NCBI GenBank assembly: GCA_019155185.1
Contig: CM032813.1
Coordinates: 3,390,001 to 3,454,000, forward strand
Origin: Beaufortia kweichowensis
Lineage: Eukaryota; Chordata; Actinopteri; Cypriniformes; Gastromyzontidae
Direction of reading: 5' to 3'
DNA length: 64,000 nucleotides
Positions 1-11,225 of this stretch are shown piece after piece (the stretch's first letter is position 1; each line of letters begins with the position of its first letter). The notes below the pieces were generated by a model. That model was not told the DNA's origin, made no database searches, and saw only the letters and a list, made by a program, of their open reading frames with translations. Both the position numbers and the translations under genes were made by a program.

Positions 1-1192
1 ACTATTTAGGGAAATCAGTCAGGATGAAAACAGAGAGAACAAACAAGACAGACATAGAACACAGTCCTATTAAATGACCTACTTGAAACTTTCTGTTCAA
101 CTCTCAAAATGTTTAAATGACTGAATTTCCACTGAAACTGGTTGATCTACTTTGTCCTGTTGCCCCATATAAGGGTGCACCCATTTCTTCATTATGAAGT
201 TTTGCACATACAGTAAAGAAATAAGTCTTACATTGGAAATACATGTTAACAATCGGGTACAGAAACTTTATAATGAAGATTCCCCAAAAACCAGTGACAC
301 AATTAAAGCGCTTTTATTCTGCCGTACATATATACACATATACGTATACAGAGGGAACCTCCTGACACGTTGCACAATAAAGTGCACAGAAAACTAAGCA
401 ACACAAAGCTCGCAAAAGCATAATCATTACAATGTTGCAAGGACAACTGTAAAAAAAATTCAATAAACATAAATGTTACTATGGCAGGAAAATGCTCATA
501 CTTCGTTTGCTTTTTCTGTCAGACTAAGGTAAATATTATTTATTACAATTGACCTTTAAACCTTCCTCTCCTACTGACAGCAATTGCTTTCAGCCAGCTC
601 AGCATAAGTTTCATCACTGATGGGTCAAAGGTTTATAGTGTGGATAGATAGACGAGATTCTGGCCTATTGCTCTCTGACTGAATGAACAACGGACAAAAC
701 TGAAGGTGAAACAATCACTGTAAGCTTATGAAGAGCCCAAAAGACACTGTATTTAGAAATTCAACTCTTTACAATACATCTTTAAAATCGGATCTGTTTA
801 AATGATTAAAAACAATGTAATCTAATCAAACAGAATTGCAGGTCATGCCGTTTTCTAAATACATTTACAGTATATACAGAACTAAAACCAAACAGAGTTA
901 ACACAAAACTGTTGTAAGGCTAAAGTACAGCAATCTGACCATATCAATTACAAAAGCAGAATGACATCTTATGCATAATCAAATCCCGGTAAACTTACAA
1001 CATTATCAATCATTAAAAACTGAAACGATGTGAAGTACATTAAATGACGTGTATTTGACAGCTCCATGCAGAATGAAGCATCATATCAGCCGCTTCGAAC
1101 TAACAAACAGCGACATTGTCACGCAGTTTTCTGTAACTTCTGCATATCACAACACGGGCTGATGGATAATGTAAAGATCGCCGCGGTCTCAC
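1..1192 (-). other. suclg2: Intron 1 of probable suclg2, 5' part
   Basis: AT-rich sequence downstream of the donor at 1192-1191 on the minus strand. I looked for a second exon coding the conserved start of the mature SUCLG2 protein (the 'LNLQEYQSKK' region) and did not find it. The intron therefore probably continues past the window edge. A T-rich tract followed by AG on the minus strand near 451-431 resembles an acceptor, but the sequence after it translates into implausible Cys-rich protein, so I do not call an exon. Confidence 0.5.
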
Positions 1193-1276
1193 CTTGTTTC
1201 TGTTCACAAACAGATGTTTTGTACTTGCTCCTCGGAGTCCTCTCACTACAGCCTGATATGCCATGGATGCCGCCAT
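1193..1276 (-). CDS. suclg2: First coding exon of probable suclg2 (succinyl-CoA synthetase, GDP-forming, beta subunit), partial
   Basis: Read on the minus strand this exon has 28 whole codons from ATG (1276-1274) to an AAG that ends at a strong donor (AAG|GTGAGA, GT at 1192-1191, phase 0). The peptide starts MAASMAYQAVVRGLRG and contains four Arg, two Lys, no Asp or Glu, and many Ala/Val/Leu, as expected of a mitochondrial presequence. Human SUCLG2 begins with a similar-length presequence (MASPVAAQA...), and Met, Ala, Gln and Ala match at shared positions. SUCLG2 pairs with SUCLG1 in the matrix and interconverts succinyl-CoA + GDP + Pi with succinate + CoA + GTP in the TCA cycle. The exon lies head-to-head with tafa1, as in mammals. 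The ATP-grasp exons would lie left of position 1 and are not visible. The exon and start are well supported by the donor, the promoter motifs and the lack of acidic residues. The gene name rests mainly on synteny; another nuclear-encoded mitochondrial protein is possible. Confidence 0.6.
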
Positions 1277-1330
1277 GTTGAACCGGAAGTAAGTCCTGAA
1301 GCGCTGCTGACACGTGTGTGTGTATGTGTG
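1270..1330 (-). promoter_or_regulatory. suclg2 5' UTR and proximal promoter with ETS, YY1-type and E-box sites
   Basis: Directly upstream of the minus-strand ATG lies an ETS/GABP consensus (CCGGAAGT on the plus strand, 1283-1290). The start codon is embedded in a YY1-type context (CCGCCAT on the plus strand, 1270-1276). A perfect palindromic E-box CACGTG lies at 1311-1316. GABP (NRF-2) and YY1 sites at the start are typical of TATA-less promoters of nuclear genes for mitochondrial proteins, which fits the adjacent exon. No TATA box is seen. The transcription start itself cannot be placed. Confidence 0.55.
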
Positions 1331-2461
1331 AAGAGTGACGCTTGTAGAGATCTGTGTTATAGGTCTTGCGAAACCTGTGTGTCAGGATTACACCAGGATT
1401 TTACTTACACGTTGATCTGCTTTGCTTACACGTTTATCTGCTTATTTAGACATAATTGACAAAAAAAACCTGATCTTAAAAATCTTTTAGACGATGTATA
1501 TTCCAAAGTTTAAAGTTACTTTTATAGACAAAAATGTAATGGTGTCAAGATATTAATTTCTTTATTTGAAAAACTAAAAGTTTATTAAAATGTTTTTAAA
1601 ATGGATTGCTTGGACTAAATAATAAATAAAAACAGCCAATAGGAGTCAAGATAGAAATTAAACAGTGCTGTTTAAAAGGCTTCCCAGGTTGGCACAAATA
1701 TATTTTAAATAAATGAATAAATAAAATAATTTACTGCCAAGAAGAAATCTACAAATTTGTTTATTGTGAGTGTTCATATTTTTAAAAATCCACACTTACA
1801 AATAAAAGTACTTCAGCCTTTTTTCATGTATTCGGTTGTTTTTTGTTTGTGTTATTAAATTATTGAATCTATGTAATAAAAAAGTATAGACATAAGCCTG
1901 TGAAGGGTGTAAGCATTAAGTTTGTTTATTTCTGTTTATCTTAAGTATTTGCTTACTATTCAATGCTGTGTTTTAGCTCATTTACATACTATTTAATGCT
2001 GAATGCTTTTATCATGTCACCGCTAATCAAATGAAATGCAAATAAAAATGTGTTTGTTGTATTTCTATCATAACTCCTTCAGTAGATTGACTGAGACCCA
2101 GCCCAGCCGTTGTCTTCTCTCACACTAGGACCAGATAAACACGATCAACACAGAAGCAAGATCGTTTTATCATGGGGGTGCCATCATGGAGGCATGATAG
2201 ACTGTATTTATCTCGGGTTCTTAAATCTTGATGTTGGTGGTGCTTTCCTTAAGCACAGAGGAGGTTTTGTTCACACACATATATCTTTTCTTCCTCTCTA
2301 TTCTCTAAAACTCTCATTACTCTCTGACATCATGAAAGGGCAGGAAGGGCAAAATGATCATAAAAATCTGTGATTATGACAGAGAGACATTTACTTCAAA
2401 CTCATCTGTCAGCAGAAACCCATTCAGAGAGGATGATGAACCACTCCTGAAGAACGTAGGA

Positions 2462-2464
<3 letters not shown>

Positions 2465-2553
<89 letters not shown>
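2465..2553. repeat. (CT)n microsatellite, about 44 uninterrupted units
   Basis: Eighty-nine bases of uninterrupted alternating T and C. The overlapping frames that translate as Ser-Leu or Arg-Glu repeats are artefacts of this run. Purity over this length suggests a young, probably length-polymorphic locus. Confidence 0.98.
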
Positions 2554-2554
<1 letters not shown>

Positions 2555-4017
2555 GTTGTTTTCCCCATTATAGACACATAAACAAGCTTCTGCCCCCTCA
2601 ATAAACCTTTTTCGCCGACTGTAATGATGATGTACTTTTTAAAGGTAATGTTTTTATGTTCTTAATATTACTCTGCAATTAAGTTACAAAAAACTAGTTA
2701 ACACTTCTGGATAGGAGCAGTTGATGGAGTCACTGTACATTTGATATCTTTCTCTTTCCAACAGCTAAAATTCATCACTTTGGATATTGTATATTTTCTA
2801 TAAACATTTACTATAATTTAATGCAAAAAGCCATTCAAGTCAAAACATAAACATTAAAACAATGGTGTAGCAACATTCGCCTTTTTGTTTTTATTCTGCT
2901 TTTCTTTTTATATCTCTCACAAAGACTTTATGCCAGCCAAACTATTTTCAGCAACTTTGATTGGGCACATATCCATATTTTATTGTGTGGTATATTCTTT
3001 ACTTTTCGCCCATTTTAAATCCAGACATCATACACAAAGCAGAGTTGCAGACTATGCACAATATTTCAATCTGTCTACCAAGCTGTCTTTTTGAAGAAAG
3101 ATGTTTGTTTGTCATGGTATAAAAGCTGTAATATGGTAATGATGCTGACCTGAACTTAGATATTTTATAAAGGGCGGGGATTCTTCTCAGCTCACCGAAT
3201 AAAGCTTTTTGCTTTTCATGCTGCATTGATATGCAGGGTTTATTCAAACATTTATGCTTGGGTCATATTTTTTCCAAAGAAGTATTTTGTATTTAAATTT
3301 AAAAGTGTCTCAGTCGCTGTATGAGTGTTTCATCTCTAAAGAAAAACTTGCAGCATTTTTCAGTACAGTGGTCAGAACTCATGAATGTCATTTATTGTTT
3401 CAGGCTATTGTTCCTTATCCTTCGCCATGCTGAAAAAAAAAGTTCACCCAAAAAAGAAAACTCTGTTATTGTTTACTCACCGTGTATATGTTTAAATCTG
3501 TATAAATGTATTTCTGTATACTGGTAAATTGTATCATGAAGTTTTTAAATGAAAAACAAAACAAAACAAAATGTGACATAGTACTGTAGTCATTTTTTGT
3601 TTGACAGTCTAATTTCTTATTTACTTTCATTACATGAAAGATTTGGCCAGAATATTGTTTTGTGTTATGTACTACATATTTTGTTGTACTATGTTTTTGT
3701 TTGTACATTACTATGTTCCCGCCCACAAATAGTGACATCATCCAAGTTTATATCAGGGGTAACTGATATAGACAGACAGTAATGTTGTTTTTGTCAATTT
3801 AGCCCCTTTAAAATGTTTTTCCTTATTTATTTTTATTTCAAGAAATTTATTTTCGTAATTTTGCATTTTATTTTGCCAAATTCTGTGCTGAACCATTTCC
3901 CGTTGACATGGACAGACAATAAACAATTAAATTTCTTATTTTGCTTGACTGCAAAGAGATAAAATATATTCAGACATTAAATGAAACTTTAACCTGTTAA
4001 CTGCCCCCCTTCCACAT

Positions 4018-4165
4018 GTTATTTTACTATTCACTTTAGTATTTCATAGTTGAATTCTATAATCATGACAAACTATATATTGATGGATGAATGAATATTT
4101 GACAAATTTTCAAAACAATAAATAGTTAAAATAATAAAAAGTTAATGTTAATGTTTTTTTAAATA
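4018..4165 (+). repeat. Dispersed AT-rich repeat family A, copy 1
   Basis: Contains the family core: an A/T-rich start with TATTCACTTTAGTATTTCATAG, then GAATTCTA, ATCATGACAAACTATATATTGATGG, and a tail with ATTTTCAAAACAATAAA. The same ordered blocks recur near 6.0, 27.8 and 60.9 kb in this window. I do not know a family name, and no coding capacity is visible. Confidence 0.7.
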
Positions 4166-5884
4166 CCCAAAATTATTATATATACATATTATATGTAAAT
4201 GTTTAATTCTAACACTCTTGATTCTTACATTCCTGCTTTTAATCGAAACATTACAACTACTGGGTGTATGGGTTAAATTAATATTCATAAGACAGGCTGT
4301 TCAGGTTTATTGTAGCCCATTTTTCAGGGCATAAAAAGATGAGCCTGAGAATGGTGTGGCTGTTCTGTCTTCTTTTGTATAAGTAGCACAGTTGGGATCT
4401 ACAGTAACAATCAAGAAGGTTTGCTGCATTGGCTTTAGATTGCAAAGTATCCTAATACAGTCTGGTGTATCTATTTCTCTCTCTGATCTATGTGTTTAAC
4501 CCATACACCCAAGAAGCTGCAAGGACCCGCACCGCAGTTTCACAGAAACCAAGAACATCCGGCCTCCTCATTGGACATCAGTGTAGCTCTGACAGCGAGG
4601 AACTACTGGCCTCATTAGCTAAAGGAGAGAGAGTAAAAGAGAGAAAGTGAGAGATGCCCAATTTCACTTTCCTTCACAGCTTGGTTCTCCAAACACCAAA
4701 GCCCTCAAGCGTGCTAAGCCTCTTACGTCTCAGTCTTTCCTCTTTTTTCCTCCTAAAACCAGTTCTCAAAGTCTCGTATGCTCAGATTCACCCTAACCCA
4801 CTTTAAAAGCTATTCTCCTCCAGCTTAATGCAAATAAGGCCATTTCATTTTACTATGCTGGCATTACGTCTTCCACTTAAAGAATGAAAAACAGTGGCAC
4901 GCGCCATCTGCGCACAGAATGTGGTACCTTTTAATGCCCTGGCGATTTTTCTTTTGGAGTATTACCATTAAGGGCTGTGAATATTTCCGTGCAACTGCAA
5001 GTATATAAAATGTAGTTATAATCTGCAAACGAGGGTTTGAGTTCACATTTAGTCTTAGTACATTCACTGGTGTAGCATTAGATGGCCGTAAGAAAGCACA
5101 CAGCAATACTGAGAACTGAGAAAAGGAATGCGGTAAACTGCTGATTCAACAGCGCAAAGCATAAACTTGCCACTGGAAGGAAAAAATAAACCCCTCTTAT
5201 ATACAAGAAGTATTGTCACAGTAATGCTGCATCAGGTTTAAGATTCCAAGCATGGATAACAGTCTTTCATCCTTCTGTTTATGACCTACAGAGGATGCAC
5301 AGTCCAAAAGGACAAAAACAATGATGTTGAATCCATCAGCCATGTCACAAGATCATTAATTGGCCTTCTAGAGTGTCTCTCAAGTGCCGAATCTTTCATA
5401 AGAACACGCTAAATCACTCTCTTCGCCGCCTGAGCATTGATTTCAAACTCATATTCAGCCACTAGATGTGATTTAATATGGCAGCGTACACGTACGCACC
5501 AGCAGCATGCATTTATATTCAGCGTTCAGGATTCGACCGGCTGCGTATTCGTATTATAGCCCTGCCAATCTATGTAAACAAATTCAAGGTTTTCCATGGC
5601 AGAGCTGCTAAAGACATAACCACAGGAGAATTCAAAAGAGCAATATGCAGAATGCTTTGTTGCTATATAGCTGCTCCACACTGCATCTCATTCTGACCAA
5701 GAACTTATCTAGACCAGCCACAGTTTATTTTGTTTTTATGTGGCATTTATTGGCAGGTTTATCTGTAATAGATTAGAGCAAAATAAATTGGCACAAAAAA
5801 CTCAAAAGAAAAAAAGTGTTGCTTAAAATGTGTCTTGAGCTTGTGACTGGAATGTCTGTACATTCAGCATACACATGAAAATGC

Positions 5885-6055
5885 ACTATGCAAACATTCA
5901 TATTTTTAATTAAATTAAAATTTTCAACGTAACATAAAAAAATGTAATAATTTTTTTGGTTTATGCTTATTGTTATGAAAATGTGTTACACCTTTCCATC
6001 TATATATAGTTTGTCATGATTAGATTAGAATTCATCTATGAATAGTAAAACATTG
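5885..6055 (-). repeat. Dispersed repeat family A, copy 2 (reverse orientation)
   Basis: Carries the reverse complement of the copy-1 blocks: ATTGTTATGAAAA, then ATATATAGTTTGTCATGATTAG, then GAATTC, then CTATGAATAGTAAAA. It shares the core block CATGATTAGATTAGAATTC exactly with the copy near 27.8 kb. Confidence 0.7.
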
Positions 6056-7090
6056 TGAACTAAAGAATGGTGAAATAACAGTGTTCCACCTGTGGTAACA
6101 GGTGTGTTAACTGTGGTATTAATTGCACCAAACCAAAAATCTTACAAACACTTGATGCCACTAACCGGACTAATATGAGTACAATTGAATCCAAGTGTCA
6201 GACTCATTCACTCAACCAAATTGCTAATGTATAATGTGTGCTTCTTCTTCTACGTCTTGCATTAGTAGTCTTATCCATTAAAACAACATTCAAAGGTCAA
6301 GGTTTGAGTGGCAACTTCCCTCTTTCATCATCTCACCTCTAAAACAACATTTCTTCATCACCTTTTTAGTGCCGATGGTGTCCATTATGGAGGTTAAAAG
6401 TGGAAGAGGAGAACAAAATATGCATTTTGTTTACTCAAGGACATAAATGCTGCAAATACATAAAAACATAAGGCCAAATGAAACTCCCACACATGCTTTA
6501 GGTGGTATACATAAAAGAACAGTCAGCTTCCTTAATAAGAAAGATGTATGAAGTGTTATGTAAAGATATGTATTTTCTGCACTTTGCTGGAAACTTTCAA
6601 TGCAGAATCATTTAAAAAATTGCTAAATTATTAGATACATATTAAGACAGTGGGCGGCTGTTAAGTTGCGTTTAAAAATTAGTGTTATGGTACATGGTTC
6701 GGGGTTAGCTGTGTCATGTCAAGAAGTAAACTTAAGGACCAAACCATGCCCACTTCTTATTTAACCACTGTGTCCTCTTAAATGCATCTTTATATACATG
6801 TATGTTTCTCTTTAAATAAATGCCTTTAAATCTGGAGCCTGACACCACACCTACTGTACGTTTATGCTTTAGTGCTCGCCTCAGCACTTATAAAAACAGA
6901 CAAAAGTCATTCACCTTGCATAAGTAAGGAACAGCTGCTTGAGTAACAAGCTGCACATTGAGTAAAAGAACATTGAGAAAATCATCTGTTTCAATGATAA
7001 GGGAAAACAGATTGGGCTCTGGATTTCACTCCTTTACTTTTTGAGTCCTAGATCATTTCAAGAGAAGGTTGATGATTCTTTTAAGGTTTA

Positions 7091-7470
7091 TCAGCTAAAG
7101 TAGTATGATTGGTTTTAAGATTGACCTGCTTTAAACATACACTTCATTTATCCTGAAGATGCTCTAATCCACCAGTAAAAATGCAATTCTATCATATGTC
7201 TTCATCTTCCATTCAGACCTGTTTGAATTACAAAATGTCTATCTAGATTCCATAAAGTCTGTTTTAACATTAATGTTTGTCATCTAAAGTAGTATGATTA
7301 ATTCTAAGGTTGAACATGCAGTTCACTTATCCTGAAGATGCTCTAATCCACCAATAAAAATGCAATTCTATCATGTCTCCGTCTTCCATTCAGACCTGTT
7401 TGAATTCCAAAATGTCTGTCTAGATTCCATAAAGTCTGTTTTTTTATTCCAAAATGTCTATCTAGATTTT
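7091..7470. repeat. Imperfect tandem duplication, unit about 180 bp, plus a third partial unit
   Basis: Unit 1 begins near 7091 (TCAGCTAAAGTAGTATGATT) and unit 2 near 7280 (TCATCTAAAGTAGTATGATT). Shared landmarks include TCCTGAAGATGCTCTAATCC (7151 and 7330) and ATTCAGACCTGTTTGAATT (7211 and 7388), giving offsets of 177-189 bases because of small indels. A third fragment at 7447-7470 repeats TCCAAAATGTCTATCTAGAT. The units differ by scattered substitutions, so the duplication is old enough to have diverged. Confidence 0.9.
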
Positions 7471-7984
7471 TTCTTTCTCCTCCACAACATTCCTCTTTGA
7501 TAGGCCCATCAGGGGTTGGGTCTTTGTCTCCCAGGTGTGAAACATATCAATATTCATGACCATTGACACTCCCTCACATATGGCCTTTTCACAACAAAAA
7601 GTCTCTCACAAAAGTAAAATCAATATATTGTTTTAGGTGAATAAGTGGACAGAATGGCTTTCACATTTTTTTTGTAGCAAACCCTTTAGTCTACAATATC
7701 CAGTAGTCAAAAGCCTTGTGCACATATGTTTAGTGTGTGTTTTTGTCCTTATTTCAATGACTTAAAAACTTAAACTTTTTACTAACCACGCAAAAACATG
7801 GTTTATATACATGCTTATATATTACTCTAGCACAGTTTGTGCTGAACACAGTGATGTGCGACTTTAACCATTAATATGTTCATAAGACACTGAAAAAACA
7901 AAAACAAATGTCAGGGCATGTCAAAAGTTCTCCAGGGTCCTAAAACACCCCAGAGGGTTAAACAAACCTGAATGTAACTCAGTT

Positions 7985-8105
7985 TCTCTTGTTAACACTG
8001 CCAAGGTCATTGGTTCAAATTCCCCAGAAACAGAACTGATAAACTGTATACTTTGAATGCACTGTACAGTAAGTTGCTTTGGAAGAAAGTGCCTGCCAAA
8101 TATAA
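7985..8105 (+). repeat. tRNA-derived SINE remnant
   Basis: A B-box-like block (GGTTCAAATTCC, from about 8010) is followed by the tail CAGTAAGTTGCTTTGGA ... CTGCCAAAT. That resembles the conserved 3' part of fish tRNA-derived SINEs (GTAAGTCGCTTTGGATAAAAGCGTCTGCCAAAT type). The tRNA-like head is degraded, so this is a fragment and not a tRNA gene. Confidence 0.65.
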
Positions 8106-8586
8106 CTCTCCTTTACAAAAGAGAAACTTTTACAACTTGATGGTTAGCGTGGCATTGGAAAAAAAATCAATGTTTATGTATAATACCACACAGTTCCAAG
8201 GCTTAAGATGCTTACAAAGTAAGCAGTAAGCAGTGCAGGTTGGCACGGATGAAAGATATGTGAGACCCATTAACCTTGTTATGTCGCTGTGAGAAGAGGA
8301 ACCTCTTTTACTATCTTAAGCTCTCATCACTTACGCACCCTTGGGGTCCTTCAACTAATTAACCTTGTGGAGGCTGACTCTGTTGTAGAGAGCTGAGAAA
8401 AGAATAATAAGAAACCTTTCAGAGGGCCATTAGCAATGAGATTAACATATCCAACTTTTAAGTGGATTTTTGACATAAAACCAATATTTGTTTGAACCGC
8501 AAGAGCTTCGGCATCTGTGACAAGGTTTTCTTAGGAAAGGCAATCCTCATGAGGGTAGATGATCGGCAGGCCTACTACAAGGATGT

Positions 8587-8626
8587 GTGACGGTTTTGTT
8601 TAGCATATCCACAAACAAGCCGTCAC
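8587..8626. repeat. Short imperfect inverted repeat (hairpin)
   Basis: GTGACGG followed by TTTTGTTT pairs with AAACAAGCCGTCAC, separated by about 11 bases. The stem is about 14 bp with a one-base bulge. Function unknown. Confidence 0.6.
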
Positions 8627-8718
8627 GTATGGGGTTTAGAGGATGTTTGTGGCCATTGCGTTAAATGTTGTTAAATGAACTGCAACTTCATTTTATCAGA
8701 GAAACTTGCAGACATAAA

Positions 8719-8951
8719 TGTGACCCTGTCTGTCAAAACCAATCTAAATTCTCAAAATCAAATGATGCGATAACAAGCATCAAAGTTTGATTTCATCTTG
8801 ACATGTCATACCTCAGTCAATAATAAAGATATCAAAGTTATATTTTTACAGAATCTTCTTTCTTTAGCCTACATTATGTAGGATGATTTTAAATAGAAAA
8901 GTGTAAATCATAAAAAATGACTTTAGCTGGGTTTTCACATGCAGGGTCACA
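8719..8951. mobile_element. 233-bp MITE with perfect 10-bp terminal inverted repeats
   Basis: The left end TGTGACCCTG (8719-8728) is the exact reverse complement of the right end CAGGGTCACA (8942-8951). The next bases also show the family look, with AAAACC near the left end and GGTTTTCACATG near the right end. Elements with this end are abundant in cyprinid genomes in my recollection. It has no ORF, so it is non-autonomous. I could not define a clear target-site duplication. Confidence 0.8.
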
Positions 8952-9117
8952 AATATCTGCTGTAACCATTTAAGACGTTCTCAATGGTTTCATATTGAAA
9001 TGGTAAAGTATCTACATGTTCTGTATTTTCACTTTTATTTTGTAGTTAAATTAGCCCCACCCCACTGTTTTCTATAAATAACAGTGTGTGTCTACTTCTG
9101 TTGTATATTTCCTGTTT

Positions 9118-9375
9118 ATGTGTATGTTGTTGCTCATGTCTACATCATTTTATGTTTGGACTTTACCTTTGGACATTGAAGACTTTTCTGCACATAGATT
9201 CTGCCTCTTGAACAATGCTACAAACATTTTTATTTTAGAAACCAATGTGTCAGCTTCTAAAAGTGAAACATTTCTCAATGTCTCAATTTCTCAAAGCAAT
9301 GTTGATTATTTGAAAAGTGTGATGTTTCCAGTCGTTGAATATACTGAAAGTGCCGAGTTTAAAACTTTTAAATAG
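9118..9375 (+). CDS. Hypothetical small ORF with signal-peptide-like N-terminus (85 residues), unproven
   Basis: A real ATG at 9118 opens an 85-codon frame closed by TAG. The N-terminus (MCMLLLMSTSFYVWTLPLD) resembles a secretion signal, and four N-glycosylation sequons follow (NAT, NVS twice, and one further on). A TATA-like box TATAAATA lies at 9073-9080, about 38-45 bases before the ATG. A variant polyadenylation hexamer ATTAAA lies at 9442. I recognise no homologue. The composition matches the AT-rich surroundings, so chance remains the likeliest explanation. Confidence 0.15.
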   Translation: MCMLLLMSTSFYVWTLPLDIEDFSAHRFCLLNNATNIFILETNVSASKSETFLNVSISQSNVDYLKSVMFPVVEYTESAEFKTFK

Positions 9376-10990
9376 AAAACAGGTTGGATTAAAAAGATTA
9401 GAGAAAGAAGAGAAAGTTGCTCTGTAATTTTCTTTTCTTAAATTAAACACATTAATACTATAAATACTAAAAGTAACAAGACATCACCTATATTTTAAAT
9501 GTATGGTACGGTATTACCATGTTTTTTGGTATCCTGGTACTATGATGGGTGAAGAAGCCTTTTTAAGGTCTGGCAGCAGCATTCTGAGAAGGCCGGGCAG
9601 AGGGATGGCGGGATGGAGGATGTTCAGAGACCCTCTGCGCCTCATGCATAATGCTCTTTGTGTTTTAGACACAGGTCGGCTAGGCTGAGGAGTCAGAGGG
9701 GAGCAGAGAAGAGTGGAGGTGATGGCAGGGGAGCACCTCCAGAATCTCAAACAGCTCTCCCTCACAACCCCTCCCCTTTCATTTTTGGAAACGGCCATGT
9801 AGCCTTTTTCTATGGCGGCAAAACAGAGGCAAATGTCTCCCGTGGGTGTTATTTCAGCTTTCTTTTCTCTCCACTCACTGTTGTTCAGACTGATGCATTA
9901 ACTTGCAATCTCGTGAAAGCGAAGCTGAAAAAATGACTGTTTTGACACAATCTTAATAGTCATTTTCACGCAAGATTACCTTCTATCCGAATCTTGAGTA
10001 TGTATGTCAAAAGAGCAGCTTATAAAACTAGGAAACTAATAAATCAGGGTGCGAATCAGCAATTCTCATTCACGTGTGCTCATCTAGACCCAAAAACAAT
10101 TATGTTGTAATTACTGTGTTGGGAAATTGTGTTTTTTTTGTGCAAGCCGGAAGAGAAATTTAAAATTCAAACCCATGTGTTGATTCTAAAATGCATCATA
10201 GGTTCCTGGCATGTACAGTATACTACAAAAAACACATAATTAATAATTATAGTATTTATTATATAATGCCACACAGGCCATTAATCCATGATTCTGCATT
10301 CATAGCCACATGCATAATTAATTATTACCCTTTTTATCGCAGATGAAGTAGTTTTCCTGGTGCGCAAATTACACTGGATTGCAACAAAAGGAGCCAAAGA
10401 GGAGCCATGTTGATCTTACATGTCTAGAGCTCATGGAAATGCCCTTAAATGAACTGTATGTAAAGAACACAGTTAACACAGAGGCCTACAGGTGCACCCC
10501 AGGCAGAGAGCTCCTATCACGTGCAGGGGAGAACGGACATGCCCGTGTTTGAAGGAGCCCACGGCGGTGTTCTGAAGGACAGACGACTCTTGGGAAGGGG
10601 CTTTGCACCTTGGCCATGACCTGTGGTTGTGTGTTAGCGTCTGTGCATAAAGAGAGGAGGAAAATAAATTAAAGGAATATGAGATTGTGCACTGCTTGAT
10701 GTAAATCAGAGCCCATTATAAATTCATTAAACACGATCCAGAATAAAGGCCTGAAATATGACTCCATGCATGAGAGGGTATTAAAAGAAAGTTCACGAGT
10801 AGTAAAAAAGATAGCAGTGGGTAAAAGGTCGGGCAGTTAATCTAAATTAGAAGAACTGGAGAGATGGATGGACAGATGAACAGAGGAAGAGATAGATGGA
10901 TGAGAAGCAATCATTAAAGATGAAATCAAGAGAAAAATACTTCCGTTATATCCCAGCTTAAAGATACACAGTAAAATGTAAAATTGTCAT
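9376..10990. other. Intergenic; GC-richer islands that may be conserved non-coding DNA
   Basis: No gene is supported. Two stretches, about 9560-9800 and 10480-10640, are clearly GC-richer than the background and lack repeat signatures, as conserved non-coding elements often are. This is only a compositional impression. The palindromic ACCATG/GGTA-containing stretch near 9515-9545 resembles a common fish repeat. Confidence 0.35.
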
Positions 10991-10993
10991 TAT

Positions 10994-11225
10994 TTAATGG
11001 GATAGTTTAACCAAAAATAAAAATTTTGTTATCATTTATTTATCCGACTTGTTCTTCTGAAGAGCATTAAAGACAATATTTTAAGAAGTCAGTGGAGGTC
11101 ATTGTTTTTTTGGTGGCCAAAGTTCTTCAAAATATTTTCGTTTGAGTAAAGAAGGTCATGCAGAATAACATGAAAGTAAATAAATGATGAAAGAATTTTC
11201 TTTTTTTGTGAACTACCCCTTTAAA
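10994..11225. mobile_element. Non-autonomous DNA transposon, 'TAGTTCACCCAAA' family B, copy 1
   Basis: The left end GGGATAGTTTAACCAAAAAT is the imperfect inverted repeat of the right end TTTTTGTGAACTACCCCTTT. Just inside are the family blocks ATCATTTATTTATCC and AAATAAATGATGAAAGAAT, also mutually inverted. Families with these ends are very common in cyprinid genomes. There is no ORF. Confidence 0.8.

Larger units (their letters stand above)
1331..8718. other. Intergenic, repeat-bearing, no gene seen
   Basis: AT-rich sequence between the two divergent genes. It holds the CT microsatellite, two copies of a dispersed repeat family, a SINE tail, a diverged fragment of a 'TTCACCCAAAA' element near 3430-3485, and a duplicated block at 7.09-7.47 kb. 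These are listed separately. No reading frame here has coding character: all are short, often begin at a non-ATG codon and match no family that I recognise. Confidence 0.7.

Noticed and set aside
436..460. Possible suclg2 exon 2 acceptor on the minus strand near 431-451
   Set aside because: The following frame is Cys/Phe-rich and unlike the SUCLG2 mature N-terminus; the T-rich tract is common in this AT-rich DNA.
2354..2601. Ser-Leu and Arg-Glu repeat ORFs on the two strands
   Set aside because: They are translations of the CT microsatellite and have no other support.
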